Source: Gammaproteobacteria bacterium
GTDB lineage: Bacteria > Pseudomonadota > Gammaproteobacteria > Burkholderiales > Nitrosomonadaceae
DNA: 64,000 nt
Reading direction: 5' to 3'
NCBI GenBank assembly: GCA_015709635.1
Contig: CP054180.1
Location: 620,001-684,000 of the forward strand
In this document: positions 23,730 through 33,164 of the stretch, piece by piece
Layout of the letters: each line of letters opens with the position of its first letter
Numbering within the stretch: position 1 is the first letter of the stretch
Position numbers and translations under genes: made by a program
The notes under the pieces: model-generated
Told to the model about the DNA's origin: nothing
Database searches by the model: none
Seen by the model: only the letters and a program-made list of their open reading frames with translations

Positions 23730-24485
23730 ATGCTGGATCATTTTCCAAGTCCCAATATTGACTATCCGCATAGAAATAGAGATTATTTTATTGCGGGCTT
23801 TACTTTTTTTTGTGTTGCGATCAGCTTGGTAATCGATGGCAGTGCAGCGAAGGAAATGCAGAATTTATTAGGCGTAATCGCTTGGATTTTTCTGTTTGGA
23901 TTGCTGGTCGGTGAGAATAAAGAAGTAAGGATGCAGGTGGTTGTCGCCGTGGCATTCGCAACAGCCGGGGAGCATTTTGCGTCGATTTATATGGAAGGTT
24001 ATACCTACCGCTTCGGAAATGTGCCGCATTATGTGCCGCCGGGTCACGGTATGGTGTATTTGACAGCAGTTGCATTATCGCGCTCGAGATTTTTCTTAAT
24101 CAATGCCAGGAAGCTAGCTACTTTTGTAATTATTACGGGTGGTTTGTGGTCGCTGTGGGGGATCAGTGGTATACCTGAACAAGGGGATCAAGTTGGTGCA
24201 TTTTTATTTTGCATTTTTGTTATTTGTTTATTCAAAGGGCGATCACCGATGGTTTATTTGGGGGCCTTTTTCATTTGCACCTGGCTGGAAATTATAGGTA
24301 CGGCGGCAGGTACATGGAAATGGGCATCAATAGAGCCGGTTTTCAATTGGACGCAAGGAAATCCGCCGAGCGGTGTTGCAGCTTGGTATTGTCTAGTCGA
24401 TGCGGTAGCGATAGGTTTTTCTCCCAAAATTCTGAGTGGTTTGCAAAAAATGAGCAGCTGGTATAAAACATCGCTAATTAAATGA
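23730..24485 (+). CDS. Polytopic membrane protein of unknown function
   Basis: 251 residues with about six hydrophobic helices (for example FIAGFTFFCVAISLVI, LLGVIAWIFLFGLLVG, LATFVIITGGLWSLW, VGAFLFCIFVICLF, MVYLGAFFICTWLEII). Between helices is a conserved-looking loop, GEHFASIYMEGYTYR followed by PPGHGMVYL, with His and Glu residues that could bind a ligand or metal, and later GTAAGTWKWA. I do not recognise a named family. It starts 22 bp after the hao-cluster terminator, so it is not part of that transcript unless by read-through. No ribosome site is obvious (GGTTTCGTTAAAA). Confidence 0.6.
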   Translation: MLDHFPSPNIDYPHRNRDYFIAGFTFFCVAISLVIDGSAAKEMQNLLGVIAWIFLFGLLVGENKEVRMQVVVAVAFATAGEHFASIYMEGYTYRFGNVPHYVPPGHGMVYLTAVALSRSRFFLINARKLATFVIITGGLWSLWGISGIPEQGDQVGAFLFCIFVICLFKGRSPMVYLGAFFICTWLEIIGTAAGTWKWASIEPVFNWTQGNPPSGVAAWYCLVDAVAIGFSPKILSGLQKMSSWYKTSLIK

Positions 24486-24578
24486 CCACAGCTTGTGAAG
24501 AATTTTCAGAGATTTAAATAGAAACTGTTAGAATAAAGTAGAATCAATTAATTATCTGATTACGTGGAAGGAATTTCT

Positions 24579-26486
24579 GTGACTGTCGTACGTTTGCCAG
24601 ATGGATCTGAGCGCACTTTTGATCATCCTATCACTGTACTGGATGTTGCTTCATCAATTGGACCAGGTTTGGCTCGAGCGGCCATTGCCGGAAAAGTTAA
24701 TGGAAAATTGGTCGACTTAAATAGCCGGATTCAAGATGATAGTGAACTCGCGATTATTACTGAAAAAGATGCTGATGGATTGGAGATTATCCGTCACTCG
24801 TGTGCGCATTTGCTCGCACATGCAGTAAAAGAATTGTTTCCGGATGCGCAAGTGACGATTGGACCAGTGATTGCCGATGGGTTTTATTATGATTTTTCTT
24901 ATAAACGGCCATTCACACCGGAAGATTTGCAAGCTATCGAGAAGCGCATGCTGGAAATCAGCAAGCGGGATTTAAAGGTTGAGCGAAAAGTATTGGAGCG
25001 TTCGGAAGCGATAAATTTTTTCAAAGAGCAAGGCGAGCACTATAAAGCGCAAATCATCGAATCTATTCCAGGTGATGAAGACTTGTCGCTGTATTCACAG
25101 GGAAATTTTACCGATTTGTGCCGAGGACCGCATGTGCCGGCAACTTCAAAAATAAAAGTTTTCAAACTGATGAAGGTTGCTGGAGCTTATTGGCGCGGTG
25201 ATTCCAATAACGAAATGTTGCAGCGCATTTACGGCACTGCATGGACTAATAAGGACGATCAGAAAGATTACCTACATCGCTTAGAAGAGGCGGAGAAAAG
25301 GGATCACCGTAAAATTGGCAAGCAGCTTGATCTGTTTCATACGCAAGACGAGGCACCAGGAATGGTGTTTTGGCATCCTAAAGGATGGGTGCTGTGGCAG
25401 CAGATTGAACAGTACATGAGAAGTATATTAAGTCAAAATGGCTATCTGGAAATTCGCACACCGCAAATTTTGGATAAAGATTTGTGGGTGCGCTCGGGTC
25501 ATTGGGAAAACTTTCGCGAGAATATGTTTACCACTAGCTCGGATGAACGTGATTTTGCTATCAAACCGATGAATTGTCCGGGTCATGTACAGGTTTTTAA
25601 TCAAGGTTTGCGAAGCTATCGGGAGCTGCCGATACGTTTAGCCGAGTTTGGTTCGTGTCACCGCAATGAAGCATCCGGAGCGCTGCATGGCATCATGCGG
25701 GTGCGCTCGTTTACACAAGACGATGCGCATATCTTTTGCACCGAGGATCAAATTCAAGATGAAGTGGTGAAATTTATTGATCTGCTGAAAGTCGTTTATG
25801 CCGATTTTGGCTTTAAGGAGTTGATGGTTAAACTTTCAACCCGGCCGCAAAAACGCGTGGGATCTGAGGAGCAATGGGATAAATCGGAAGCAGCGCTAAA
25901 AGCTGCATTAGGTGAGGTCAAGCTGGAATGGGAATTGCAACCGGGGGAGGGTGCGTTTTATGGTCCTAAAATTGAGTTCTCGCTGAAAGATTGTATTGGA
26001 CGAGTGTGGCAATGCGGGACATTGCAATTGGATTTTTCTATGCCAGATCGCTTGGGTGCGGAATATGCAGCTGAAGATAATTCGCGGAAAATACCGGTTA
26101 TGCTGCATCGTGCGATCCTCGGATCCATGGAAAGATTTATCGGTATTTTGTTGGAAAATTATGCCGGCGCATTACCGTTGTGGTTATCCCCAGAGCAAGT
26201 TGTCGTGCTCAATATTTCGCGTACGCAGACCGATTATGCACAAGAAGTAGCCGCGCAATTGAAACAACAGGGAATTAGAGTTGCCTTGGACTTGAGAAAT
26301 GAGAAGATAACCTATAAAATCCGCGAGCATAGCTTGCAGAAGCTTCCCTATCAAATCATCGTTGGGGATGAAGAGGTGCGAACGAAGACGGTGGCTGTAC
26401 GTAATCGCGCGGGTGATAATCTGGGTCAAATGACGTTAGAAGCATTAGTTGCGCGTCTTGATGATGACCTTTCTGCAAAAGTATAA
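24579..26486 (+). CDS. thrS: Threonyl-tRNA synthetase
   Basis: 635 residues from GTG 24579, chosen because GGAAGGA lies six bases upstream and the protein then begins TVVRLPDGS like other ThrS; GTG 24564 would add five residues and overlap that site. TGS domain (1-60), the editing-domain HxxxH (HSCAHLLAHA), zinc/active-site residues (MNCPGH, RLAEFGSCHRNE, SFTQDDAHIF), and a C-terminal anticodon-binding domain with VALDLRNEKITYKIREH. It charges tRNA-Thr. It heads the thrS-infC-rpmI-rplT-pheST-ihfA gene run usual in proteobacteria. Confidence 0.97.
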   Translation: MTVVRLPDGSERTFDHPITVLDVASSIGPGLARAAIAGKVNGKLVDLNSRIQDDSELAIITEKDADGLEIIRHSCAHLLAHAVKELFPDAQVTIGPVIADGFYYDFSYKRPFTPEDLQAIEKRMLEISKRDLKVERKVLERSEAINFFKEQGEHYKAQIIESIPGDEDLSLYSQGNFTDLCRGPHVPATSKIKVFKLMKVAGAYWRGDSNNEMLQRIYGTAWTNKDDQKDYLHRLEEAEKRDHRKIGKQLDLFHTQDEAPGMVFWHPKGWVLWQQIEQYMRSILSQNGYLEIRTPQILDKDLWVRSGHWENFRENMFTTSSDERDFAIKPMNCPGHVQVFNQGLRSYRELPIRLAEFGSCHRNEASGALHGIMRVRSFTQDDAHIFCTEDQIQDEVVKFIDLLKVVYADFGFKELMVKLSTRPQKRVGSEEQWDKSEAALKAALGEVKLEWELQPGEGAFYGPKIEFSLKDCIGRVWQCGTLQLDFSMPDRLGAEYAAEDNSRKIPVMLHRAILGSMERFIGILLENYAGALPLWLSPEQVVVLNISRTQTDYAQEVAAQLKQQGIRVALDLRNEKITYKIREHSLQKLPYQIIVGDEEVRTKTVAVRNRAGDNLGQMTLEALVARLDDDLSAKV

Positions 26487-26518
26487 ATTTCTTTTTAACG
26501 ATTCTTGGAGAATTTGCC

Positions 26519-27091
26519 ATAGTTCAGGAAAAATCAGTGCGCATCAATCAAGAGATCGATGTGGCAGAAGTACGGTTGATTGGTGTGAATGGAGAACAAG
26601 TCGGTGTTGTTTCACTTGCTGAAGCAAACGCCTTAGCAGAAGAAGCGGGGGTTGATCTGGTTGAGATCGCGCCAACAGCGCAGCCGCCGGTATGTCGCTT
26701 GATGGATTATGGTAAGTTTCGCTATCAGGAAAGTAAAAAGAAACACGACGCGAAATTAAAGCAAAAGCAAGTTCAAATCAAGGAAATTAAATTCAGACCG
26801 AATACGGATGAAGGTGATTACAATATCAAACTAAGAAGTTTGATTAGTTTCCTGAATGAAGGGGATAAGGTTAAAGTGACATTACGATTCCGCGGACGTG
26901 AAATGGCGCATCAGGAATTCGGTATGCGATTGCTGGAACGAGTAAAAGGTGATCTGGAAGCTTTCGCAGTAGTGGAACAATTTCCTAAAATGGAAGGACG
27001 GCAAATGGTGATGGTGTTGTCGCCCAAAAGAAAAGATGCCAAAGCTGATAAATCAAAAGCTGCAGTGGAAGGCTCATCAGCAGTTTCGTGA
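26519..27091 (+). CDS. infC: Translation initiation factor IF-3
   Basis: About 190 residues. The likely start is ATA 26519, eight bases after GGAG (26507-26510), giving an N-terminus VQEKSVRINQEI in place of the shorter GTG 26537 form. Rare start codons (AUU/AUC/AUA) are the known basis of IF-3 autoregulation. The two-domain IF-3 pattern is complete: EVRLIGVNGEQVGVVS, the linker PPVCRLMDYGKFRY, Lys-rich hinge, then KEIKFRPNTDEGDY and TLRFRGREMAHQ. IF-3 keeps 30S subunits apart and checks initiation codons. The position between thrS and rpmI is canonical. Confidence 0.93.
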   Translation: MVQEKSVRINQEIDVAEVRLIGVNGEQVGVVSLAEANALAEEAGVDLVEIAPTAQPPVCRLMDYGKFRYQESKKKHDAKLKQKQVQIKEIKFRPNTDEGDYNIKLRSLISFLNEGDKVKVTLRFRGREMAHQEFGMRLLERVKGDLEAFAVVEQFPKMEGRQMVMVLSPKRKDAKADKSKAAVEGSSAVS

Positions 27092-27179
27092 AAAATTGAG
27101 TTAAATAATAAGTGATTGCCAGGTTGGGAAAGTTTTTCAATCATGAAAACACCTGGCTTCATGTTAAAGAGGAGTAATC

Positions 27180-27377
27180 ATGCCTAAGATGAAGACTAAA
27201 AGTGGCGCAGCAAAACGCTTTAAGGTTAGAGCGAGCGGGAGTGTCAAACGCTCACAAGCTTTCAAACGCCATATCTTGACTAAAAAAACAACCAAAAATA
27301 AGCGCCAGCTGCGAGGCACTGCTGCAGTGCATGCCACCAATGTAGTTTCGATTCGCGCTATGATGCCGTACGCCTAA
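27180..27377 (+). CDS. rpmI: 50S ribosomal protein L35
   Basis: 65 residues, highly basic, with the L35 pattern PKMKTKSGAAKRFKV and SHILTKKT-like core (RHILTKKTTKNKRQLRG). AAAGAGGAG precedes the ATG. It lies between infC and rplT as usual. Confidence 0.97.
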   Translation: MPKMKTKSGAAKRFKVRASGSVKRSQAFKRHILTKKTTKNKRQLRGTAAVHATNVVSIRAMMPYA

Positions 27378-27389
27378 AGGGGGATAGTC

Positions 27390-27749
27390 ATGCCAAGAGT
27401 AAAACGTGGTGTAACCGCTCATGCGCGGCACAAGAAAATATTGAATTTAGCTAAAGGCTATCGCGGACGGCGCAAAAATGTTTACCGTATAGCCAAGCAA
27501 GCGGTTATGAAGGCCGGTCAGTATGCCTACCGGGATCGCCGTCAGCGCAAGAGACAGTTCCGTGCCTTATGGATTGCGCGTATCAATGCAGCTGCTCGTG
27601 AATATGGCTTGTCTTACAGTGTATTTATGAATGGGCTGAAGAAAGCTAGCATTGCAGTAGACAGAAAAGTGCTGGCTGATTTGGCTGTATTCGATAAAAG
27701 CGCTTTTGAAAAAATTGCAGCACAAGCTAAAGCGAGCCTGGCAACTTAA
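27390..27749 (+). CDS. rplT: 50S ribosomal protein L20
   Basis: 119 residues with PRVKRGVTAHARHKKIL, KGYRGRRKNVYRIA, RDRRQRKRQFRALWIARINAAAR-type RNA-binding helix and the SVFMNGLKKA end. L20 is a primary 23S rRNA-binding and assembly protein; in E. coli it also represses its own mRNA. It is 12 bp after rpmI and followed by a terminator-like hairpin before pheS. Confidence 0.97.
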   Translation: MPRVKRGVTAHARHKKILNLAKGYRGRRKNVYRIAKQAVMKAGQYAYRDRRQRKRQFRALWIARINAAAREYGLSYSVFMNGLKKASIAVDRKVLADLAVFDKSAFEKIAAQAKASLAT

Positions 27750-27772
27750 TCAAACGTAAGTAAATCGATATT

Positions 27773-27805
27773 GGGAGGTCGGGTGGAACCTGAGCCTCCC
27801 TTTTT
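27773..27805 (+). terminator. Terminator or attenuator between rplT and pheS
   Basis: A long hairpin with outer stem GGGAGG/CCTCCC and inner stem CGGGT/ACCTG, ending in TTTTTGTT. It follows rplT by 23 bp and precedes pheS by 60 bp. It either ends the ribosomal transcript or attenuates pheST. I see no Phe-rich leader peptide, so classical ribosome-mediated attenuation is not supported. Confidence 0.75.
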
Positions 27806-27865
27806 GTTGTAAGTGAAATATGGCGTAGGGTGAGCTGCCGATTAAATCTTAATGCCTTTGTTGAC

Positions 27866-28885
27866 ATGAAAAACCTGGAAGAAATTATCACCGAAGCAAC
27901 TACTCTGATGGATAGCATTGAGGATCCTGTTGAACTGGAGAATGTCAAAGCACGCTATCTGGGTAAGAGCGGTGTGCTGACTGAATTACTCAAGGGACTG
28001 GGTAAGCTGCCCGCCGAAGAGCGTCCCGCGATGGGAAGTCAAATCAATGAAGCCAAGAATCGGCTGGAAGCGACACTTAAATCCCGGCGCAATGCAATTC
28101 AGGAAAAAGAGCTGGAAGCGAAATTAACTGAAGAAGCATTGGATATTACGCTGCCGGGTAGAGGGGCCGGTATTGGCGGTTTACATCCGGTGACGCAAAC
28201 GCTGCTGAGGATCGAAGCACTATTTCATTCAATCGGGTTTGATGTGGTTTCAGGTCCGGAAATAGAGACGGACTTTTATAATTTTACTGCGCTGAATATC
28301 CCGGAAAATCATCCTGCCCGGGCAATGCATGATACGTTCTATATTGATAATGGCGACTTGCTGCGTACGCATACATCGCCAGTGCAGATCCACTATATGC
28401 AAAACAATAAACCGCCGATAAAGGTGATCGCACCCGGACGTGTTTACCGCTGCGACTCCGACGTGACGCACACGCCGATGTTTCATCAAGTGGAAGGATT
28501 ATGGATTGATGAAAATGCCAGTTTCTCCGCACTAAAAGGTGTTTTGGCAAATTTCATGGCGCAATTTTTTGAACGCGATGATTTACCGGTGCGGTTCCGT
28601 CCGTCTTTTTTTCCATTTACCGAACCTTCTGCGGAGATGGATATCGGTTGCGTTATGTGCGATGGAAAGGGGTGCCGTGTCTGTAGTCACACCGGCTGGC
28701 TGGAGGTACTGGGATGCGGGATGGTGCATCCCAATGTGTTGAAACATGTTGCAATCGATAGCGAACGCTATATTGGGTTTGCTTTCGGAATGGGAGTGGA
28801 GCGGCTGACAATGCTCAGGTACGGTGTCAATGATCTACGGTTATTTTTTGAGAACGATCTGCGCTTTCTCAAACAATTCAATTGA
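27866..28885 (+). CDS. pheS: Phenylalanyl-tRNA synthetase alpha subunit
   Basis: 339 residues from ATG 27866, matching the usual N-terminal length; an upstream open frame adds 12 unlikely residues. Coiled-coil start (VKARYLGKSGVLTELLKGL), class II motif 2 (VYRCDSDVTHTPMFHQVEG), the Phe-binding RPSFFPFTEPSAE segment and motif 3 (GFAFGMGVERLTML). Forms an alpha2-beta2 enzyme with PheT. Follows a terminator-like hairpin. Confidence 0.97.
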   Translation: MKNLEEIITEATTLMDSIEDPVELENVKARYLGKSGVLTELLKGLGKLPAEERPAMGSQINEAKNRLEATLKSRRNAIQEKELEAKLTEEALDITLPGRGAGIGGLHPVTQTLLRIEALFHSIGFDVVSGPEIETDFYNFTALNIPENHPARAMHDTFYIDNGDLLRTHTSPVQIHYMQNNKPPIKVIAPGRVYRCDSDVTHTPMFHQVEGLWIDENASFSALKGVLANFMAQFFERDDLPVRFRPSFFPFTEPSAEMDIGCVMCDGKGCRVCSHTGWLEVLGCGMVHPNVLKHVAIDSERYIGFAFGMGVERLTMLRYGVNDLRLFFENDLRFLKQFN

Positions 28886-28920
28886 ATCAATTAACTTACT
28901 GTCATTCATAACAGAATCTT

Positions 28921-31284
28921 ATGAAATTCTCAGAAAACTGGCTGCGTAGTTTTGTCAATCCGCCGCTTTCCAGCGATGAACTCGCGCACGCGTTGACCAT
29001 GGCAGGAATCGAAGTGGAAAGCATCGAGCCGGTTGCGGCTGTGTTTGATAAAGTGATTGTGGCTGAAGTGCTGACCGTCGAGAAACACCCGGAGGCGGAC
29101 CGGCTGAAAGTTTGTAGTGTAAATACGGGAAAAGCTGGAGAGACATTGCAGATTGTTTGCGGTGCGCCGAATGTCAGTGCGGGTGTGAAGGTTCCATGTG
29201 CATTGATTGGCGCAACGTTGCCGGGCTTTACCATAAAAAAAACCAAGTTGCGCGGCATGGATTCTTCCGGGATGTTATGTTCGGCGAAGGAATTGGGTAT
29301 CAGCGATGCTGCCGATGGCTTGTTATTGCTTCCCGACGATGCGCCGGTAGGCATGGATTTTCGTAGTTACTACGGTCTGGACGATCATGTTTTTACCTTA
29401 AAACTAACACCGAATCGGGCCGATTGTCTTGGTATCGCAGGTGTGGCGCGCGAAGTCGCGGCGATAACTTCTACGGAATTATCTTCGCAGGAAAAGAAAT
29501 CGATTCCTGTTGAAACGGATGATACACGCGCTGTGCATGTTGTTGCCGGCGAAGCTTGCCCATTATATTGCGGCCGGGTTATACGCGGTATTAATCTCAA
29601 TGTGTTAACGCCACTATGGATGACGCAGCGGTTAGAGCGTAGCGGGATACGATCGATCAATCCGGTTGTCGATATTACCAATTATGTATTGCTGGAAACC
29701 GGACAACCCATGCATGCGTTTGATCTCACTAAAATCGCCGGTACTGTGCGGGTTCGGTACGCCGCTCCGGGGGAAAAAATTGGATTGCTGAATGGTAATC
29801 AAGTCGATCTCGATTCCAAAATGCTGCTGATCGCGGATGACCAAAAGCCCTTGGCGCTGGCTGGTATTATGGGCGGGCTGGATAGCGGGGTGACGCAAGG
29901 TACGACGGATATTTTTTTAGAGAGCGCATTTTTTACTCCGGATGTCATCAGCGGTAAATCTTTTCAACTGGGATTCAGTTCCGATTCCGCTTACCGCTTC
30001 GAGCGCGGCGTAGATTTCGCGGCAACCAAAGATACATTGGAATACGCCACTTATCTGCTACAAGCCATCTGTGGCGGCAAGGCAGGCCCGGTTACCGAGA
30101 TCAAGCATAAACTGCCGCAACGGCCTGCTGTGAACGTGCGCGTTGAGCGGATAAAACGGATACTAGGTATTGATGTCAGCAAGCCGCAGATCAGTGACTA
30201 TTTCAAGCGCCTGCAGTTCGAATTTTTAGTAGGTGCGGATGTCTTTAGTGTGACGCCTCCAAGCTACCGATTTGATCTGGCGATTGAAGAGGATTTCATT
30301 GAGGAGCTGGCGCGGATTTACGGTTATGACCGGATTCCGGTGCATTACCCGAACGGTGGGATGGCGATGCTGCCTGCATCGGAAACGAAATATACCACGA
30401 TGGATATTAAGCGATCCCTAATCGCGCGCGATTACCAGGAGGTGGTTAACTATGCTTTTGTTGACTCCGGCTGGGAGCTTGAGTTGGCCCACAACAACAG
30501 ACCAATCGCATTACAGAATCCGATTGCGAGTCATATGAACGTTATGCGCAGTACCTTGATAGGCGGTTTGGTTTCCAATCTGCAATTTAATTTGAACCGC
30601 AAGCAAACCAGAGTGCGTCTGTTTGAGATTGGTTGCTGTTTTATTAGGGATGACGAAAGTGATTGCAAGCAAATAGAAAAACTTGCGGGACTGAGCTATG
30701 GCGATGCGGCGCCGGAGCAGTGGGGCGTGCCGGCGAGAAGTGTTGATTTTTATGATGTCAAAGCCGATGTGGAAGCTTTATGCAAAGGTAAAGTTATCCA
30801 TTTCAAGAAATTCTCCCATCCGGCATTGCATCCAGGAAAGTCGGCACAAATCGTCATCGACGATAGGCCGATTGGATGGTTGGGTGAATTGCATCCGCAT
30901 TGGCAGAAGAAATATGGATTGCAAAGGAGCGCCGTGTTGTTTGAAATGGAGGTGGGGAATTTGATGTTTAAAACCGTTCCCATTTTTAAAGAAATTTCTA
31001 AATTTCCACCGGTACGGCGCGATATTGCCATTATCGTCGATCAGAATACCACTGTGCATTCTTTGCTGACCGCTATGAATGCAGAGAAATCAGCGATCGT
31101 GTCGGACATTTCGTTATTTGATATTTATCGTGGCAAGGGAATGGAAAGCGCCAAAAAAAGTCTTGCATTCCGGGTGTTGTTACAAGATACTGAGAAAACA
31201 TTGACAGACGAAGAAGCTGATTTTGCAGTAACAAACCTGATCACAGTATTGAAAAATAAATTCGGTGCAACACTACGCAATTGA
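28921..31284 (+). CDS. pheT: Phenylalanyl-tRNA synthetase beta subunit
   Basis: 787 residues, full length. N-terminal tRNA-binding OB domain (KVIVAEVLTVEKHPEADRLKVC), B3/B4 editing region (RADCLGIAGVAREVAA, NPVVDITNYVLLETGQPMHAFD), B5 and catalytic-like core (RSLIARDYQEVVNYAF), and a C-terminal anticodon-binding domain (FPPVRRDIAIIVD ... DIYRGKGM). It removes Tyr mis-charged on tRNA-Phe and binds the tRNA. 35 bp after pheS. Confidence 0.97.
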   Translation: MKFSENWLRSFVNPPLSSDELAHALTMAGIEVESIEPVAAVFDKVIVAEVLTVEKHPEADRLKVCSVNTGKAGETLQIVCGAPNVSAGVKVPCALIGATLPGFTIKKTKLRGMDSSGMLCSAKELGISDAADGLLLLPDDAPVGMDFRSYYGLDDHVFTLKLTPNRADCLGIAGVAREVAAITSTELSSQEKKSIPVETDDTRAVHVVAGEACPLYCGRVIRGINLNVLTPLWMTQRLERSGIRSINPVVDITNYVLLETGQPMHAFDLTKIAGTVRVRYAAPGEKIGLLNGNQVDLDSKMLLIADDQKPLALAGIMGGLDSGVTQGTTDIFLESAFFTPDVISGKSFQLGFSSDSAYRFERGVDFAATKDTLEYATYLLQAICGGKAGPVTEIKHKLPQRPAVNVRVERIKRILGIDVSKPQISDYFKRLQFEFLVGADVFSVTPPSYRFDLAIEEDFIEELARIYGYDRIPVHYPNGGMAMLPASETKYTTMDIKRSLIARDYQEVVNYAFVDSGWELELAHNNRPIALQNPIASHMNVMRSTLIGGLVSNLQFNLNRKQTRVRLFEIGCCFIRDDESDCKQIEKLAGLSYGDAAPEQWGVPARSVDFYDVKADVEALCKGKVIHFKKFSHPALHPGKSAQIVIDDRPIGWLGELHPHWQKKYGLQRSAVLFEMEVGNLMFKTVPIFKEISKFPPVRRDIAIIVDQNTTVHSLLTAMNAEKSAIVSDISLFDIYRGKGMESAKKSLAFRVLLQDTEKTLTDEEADFAVTNLITVLKNKFGATLRN

Positions 31285-31464
31285 TGGATGCAGAATATCA
31301 GCATCGATTGATTTTCCAAATTTAATGAGTTTCTTATTTTGTACGGATTAACGGTTGAGAGAAGCTGTTAATTTCTTTTTATTAAAAGAAAAAGTGCTAT
31401 AACTTAATGATTCTAATATTGATAAATTGATAGCTATAAAATTAATAACGATATGGAGTGAAGT

Positions 31465-31773
31465 ATGGCGTTAACAAAAGCTGAATTAGCAGATTTGTTG
31501 TTTGAAAACGTAGGACTTAATAAGCGTGAAGCGAAGGATATGGTCGAATCTTTTTATGAAGAGGTGCGTACTGCTTTGCAACAAGGGGAAGGTGTAAAAC
31601 TCTCGGGATTTGGTAATTTTCAATTGCGCGCTAAACCCCAGCGTCCGGGAAGAAATCCGAAAACGGGCGAGGAAATCCCGATCACGGCTCGTCGTGTCGT
31701 AACCTTTCACGCCAGCCAGAAGTTAAAAGCTTTGGTGGAGAAAAATTATCATGGAAAACAAAAAAGTAAGTAG
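31465..31773 (+). CDS. ihfA: Integration host factor alpha subunit
   Basis: 102 residues with the IHF/HU fold: ALTKAELADLLFENVGLNKREAK, GVKLSGFGNFQLRAK and the DNA-arm sequence RPGRNPKTGEEIPI. IHF bends DNA at promoters and origins; it commonly assists sigma-54 promoters (rpoN is at 41.8 kb). The 180-bp gap after pheT is AT-rich and may carry its own promoter. The 3' end overlaps the next gene by 23 bp. Confidence 0.96.
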   Translation: MALTKAELADLLFENVGLNKREAKDMVESFYEEVRTALQQGEGVKLSGFGNFQLRAKPQRPGRNPKTGEEIPITARRVVTFHASQKLKALVEKNYHGKQKSK

Positions 31774-32134
31774 TGCAGAGTTGCCGATTCCCGCGAAACG
31801 CTACTTCACCATTGGAGAAGTGGGCGTGCTTTGCGGTGTCAAGCCCCATGTACTGCGTTACTGGGAGCAAGAATTTACACAACTGAAGCCTGTCAAGCGG
31901 CGTGGCAATCGCCGCTATTATCAACACCAAGAGGTATTGTTGATACGGCGCATCAAAGAACTGCTTTATGACCAGGGTTTCACCATCAACGGTGCGCGCA
32001 ATCGCTTGGAGCATAGCGAAGAAAGCGAACTGATCCCAACGGAAGATGTGGTTGTCAATGCACAACCCGCGATAGCGGATTTAAGCTATGTCCGGCGTGA
32101 AATTAAGAGTATCGTGTCGCAACTGCGTGCTTAA
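31751..32134 (+). CDS. MerR-family transcriptional regulator
   Basis: 127 residues. A winged-helix MerR DNA-binding domain fills the first 75 or so: YFTIGEVGVLCGVKPHVLRYWEQEF and RRGNRRYYQHQEVLLIRRIKELLYDQGFTI. There is no C-terminal cysteine effector site, so it is not a metal sensor of the MerR/CueR kind. The same small regulator follows ihfA in many beta- and gammaproteobacteria and its targets are not known. It overlaps ihfA by 23 bp, so the two are co-translated. Confidence 0.9.
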   Translation: MENKKVSSAELPIPAKRYFTIGEVGVLCGVKPHVLRYWEQEFTQLKPVKRRGNRRYYQHQEVLLIRRIKELLYDQGFTINGARNRLEHSEESELIPTEDVVVNAQPAIADLSYVRREIKSIVSQLRA

Positions 32135-32181
32135 GCTGTTTTCTCAGTGAGAGTTTCTAAAGTTTCGAATGTATTGTTTGC

Positions 32182-32187
32182 TATAAT
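32182..32187 (+). promoter_or_regulatory. -10 element of the tRNA-Pro promoter
   Basis: A perfect TATAAT lies 14 bp before the tRNA and is followed by a GC-rich discriminator (GCCCC), the pattern of stable-RNA promoters under stringent control. The -35 region is weak. Confidence 0.55.
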
Positions 32188-32195
32188 GCCCCATT

Positions 32196-32272
<77 letters not shown>

Positions 32273-32369
32273 CTAAATTGTATACTTCTATTAAAAATAT
32301 GACCGGCGCTGAGTTTATCTTGCATCAATGTTCGTTTGATTATCGAGTGATTTTCATAACTTCATAAAA

Positions 32370-33113
32370 ATGCGCATACTACTCAGTAATGATGACGGTT
32401 ATTTTGCTCCCGGTCTTGCCTGCCTTGCCGAGTCACTTTCGCAAATTGCGGAAATTATCGTCGTTGCGCCCGAGAGAGATCGAAGCGGTTCCAGCAACTC
32501 ATTAACGCTGGATCGTCCCTTAAGTTTGCGTAAGTCCCATAATGGCTTTTATTATGTCAATGGCACACCGACAGACTGTGTTCATTTGGCAGTGACCGGC
32601 ATGCTCGACATTATGCCGGATATGATTGTTTCCGGTATCAATCAAGGCGCCAACATGGGTGACGACACGATTTATTCGGGAACGGTTGCTGCTGCCACGG
32701 AGGGTTTTTTGCTTGGGATTCCTTCATTGGCCGTATCTCTGGTTAACGAATCCAAGGGAAATTATTTAACCGCTGCCCGTGTTGCAGCCGATATGGTGGA
32801 ACGCCTCAGAGAAAATGAAATCCGGAATCCGGTTTTGTTAAATATCAATGTGCCGGATATCGAGTACGAGCAGCTGAAAGGAATCGAAGTTACCCGTCTG
32901 GGGCGGCGGCACAAAGCGGAACCCGTGGTCAAATTGCAGAATCCCCGTGGCGAGATGCAGTATTGGGTAGGCGCTGCCGGCCCGGCGCAAGATGCAGGAG
33001 CCGGCACGGATTTTTATGCAGTGCAGCATCACCGCGTTTCGGTCACGCCGTTACAAATCGACCTCACGCACTATGATCAAATGGATCAAATAACAAGATG
33101 GCTAAATAATTAG
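32370..33113 (+). CDS. surE: 5'/3'-nucleotidase SurE
   Basis: 247 residues. The metal-binding start RILLSNDDGYFAPG, then VVAPERDRSGSSNSLTL, VNGTPTDCVHLA, and SGINQGANMGDDTIYSGTVAAA are all SurE signatures. It is a cytoplasmic phosphatase acting on nucleoside monophosphates and short polyphosphate. It heads the conserved surE-pcm-nlpD group. Confidence 0.96.
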   Translation: MRILLSNDDGYFAPGLACLAESLSQIAEIIVVAPERDRSGSSNSLTLDRPLSLRKSHNGFYYVNGTPTDCVHLAVTGMLDIMPDMIVSGINQGANMGDDTIYSGTVAAATEGFLLGIPSLAVSLVNESKGNYLTAARVAADMVERLRENEIRNPVLLNINVPDIEYEQLKGIEVTRLGRRHKAEPVVKLQNPRGEMQYWVGAAGPAQDAGAGTDFYAVQHHRVSVTPLQIDLTHYDQMDQITRWLNN

Positions 33114-33164
33114 GTACTTGTTATGCTACTGGGGTGATATAACAATAATTAAGGGTACTGGCAG

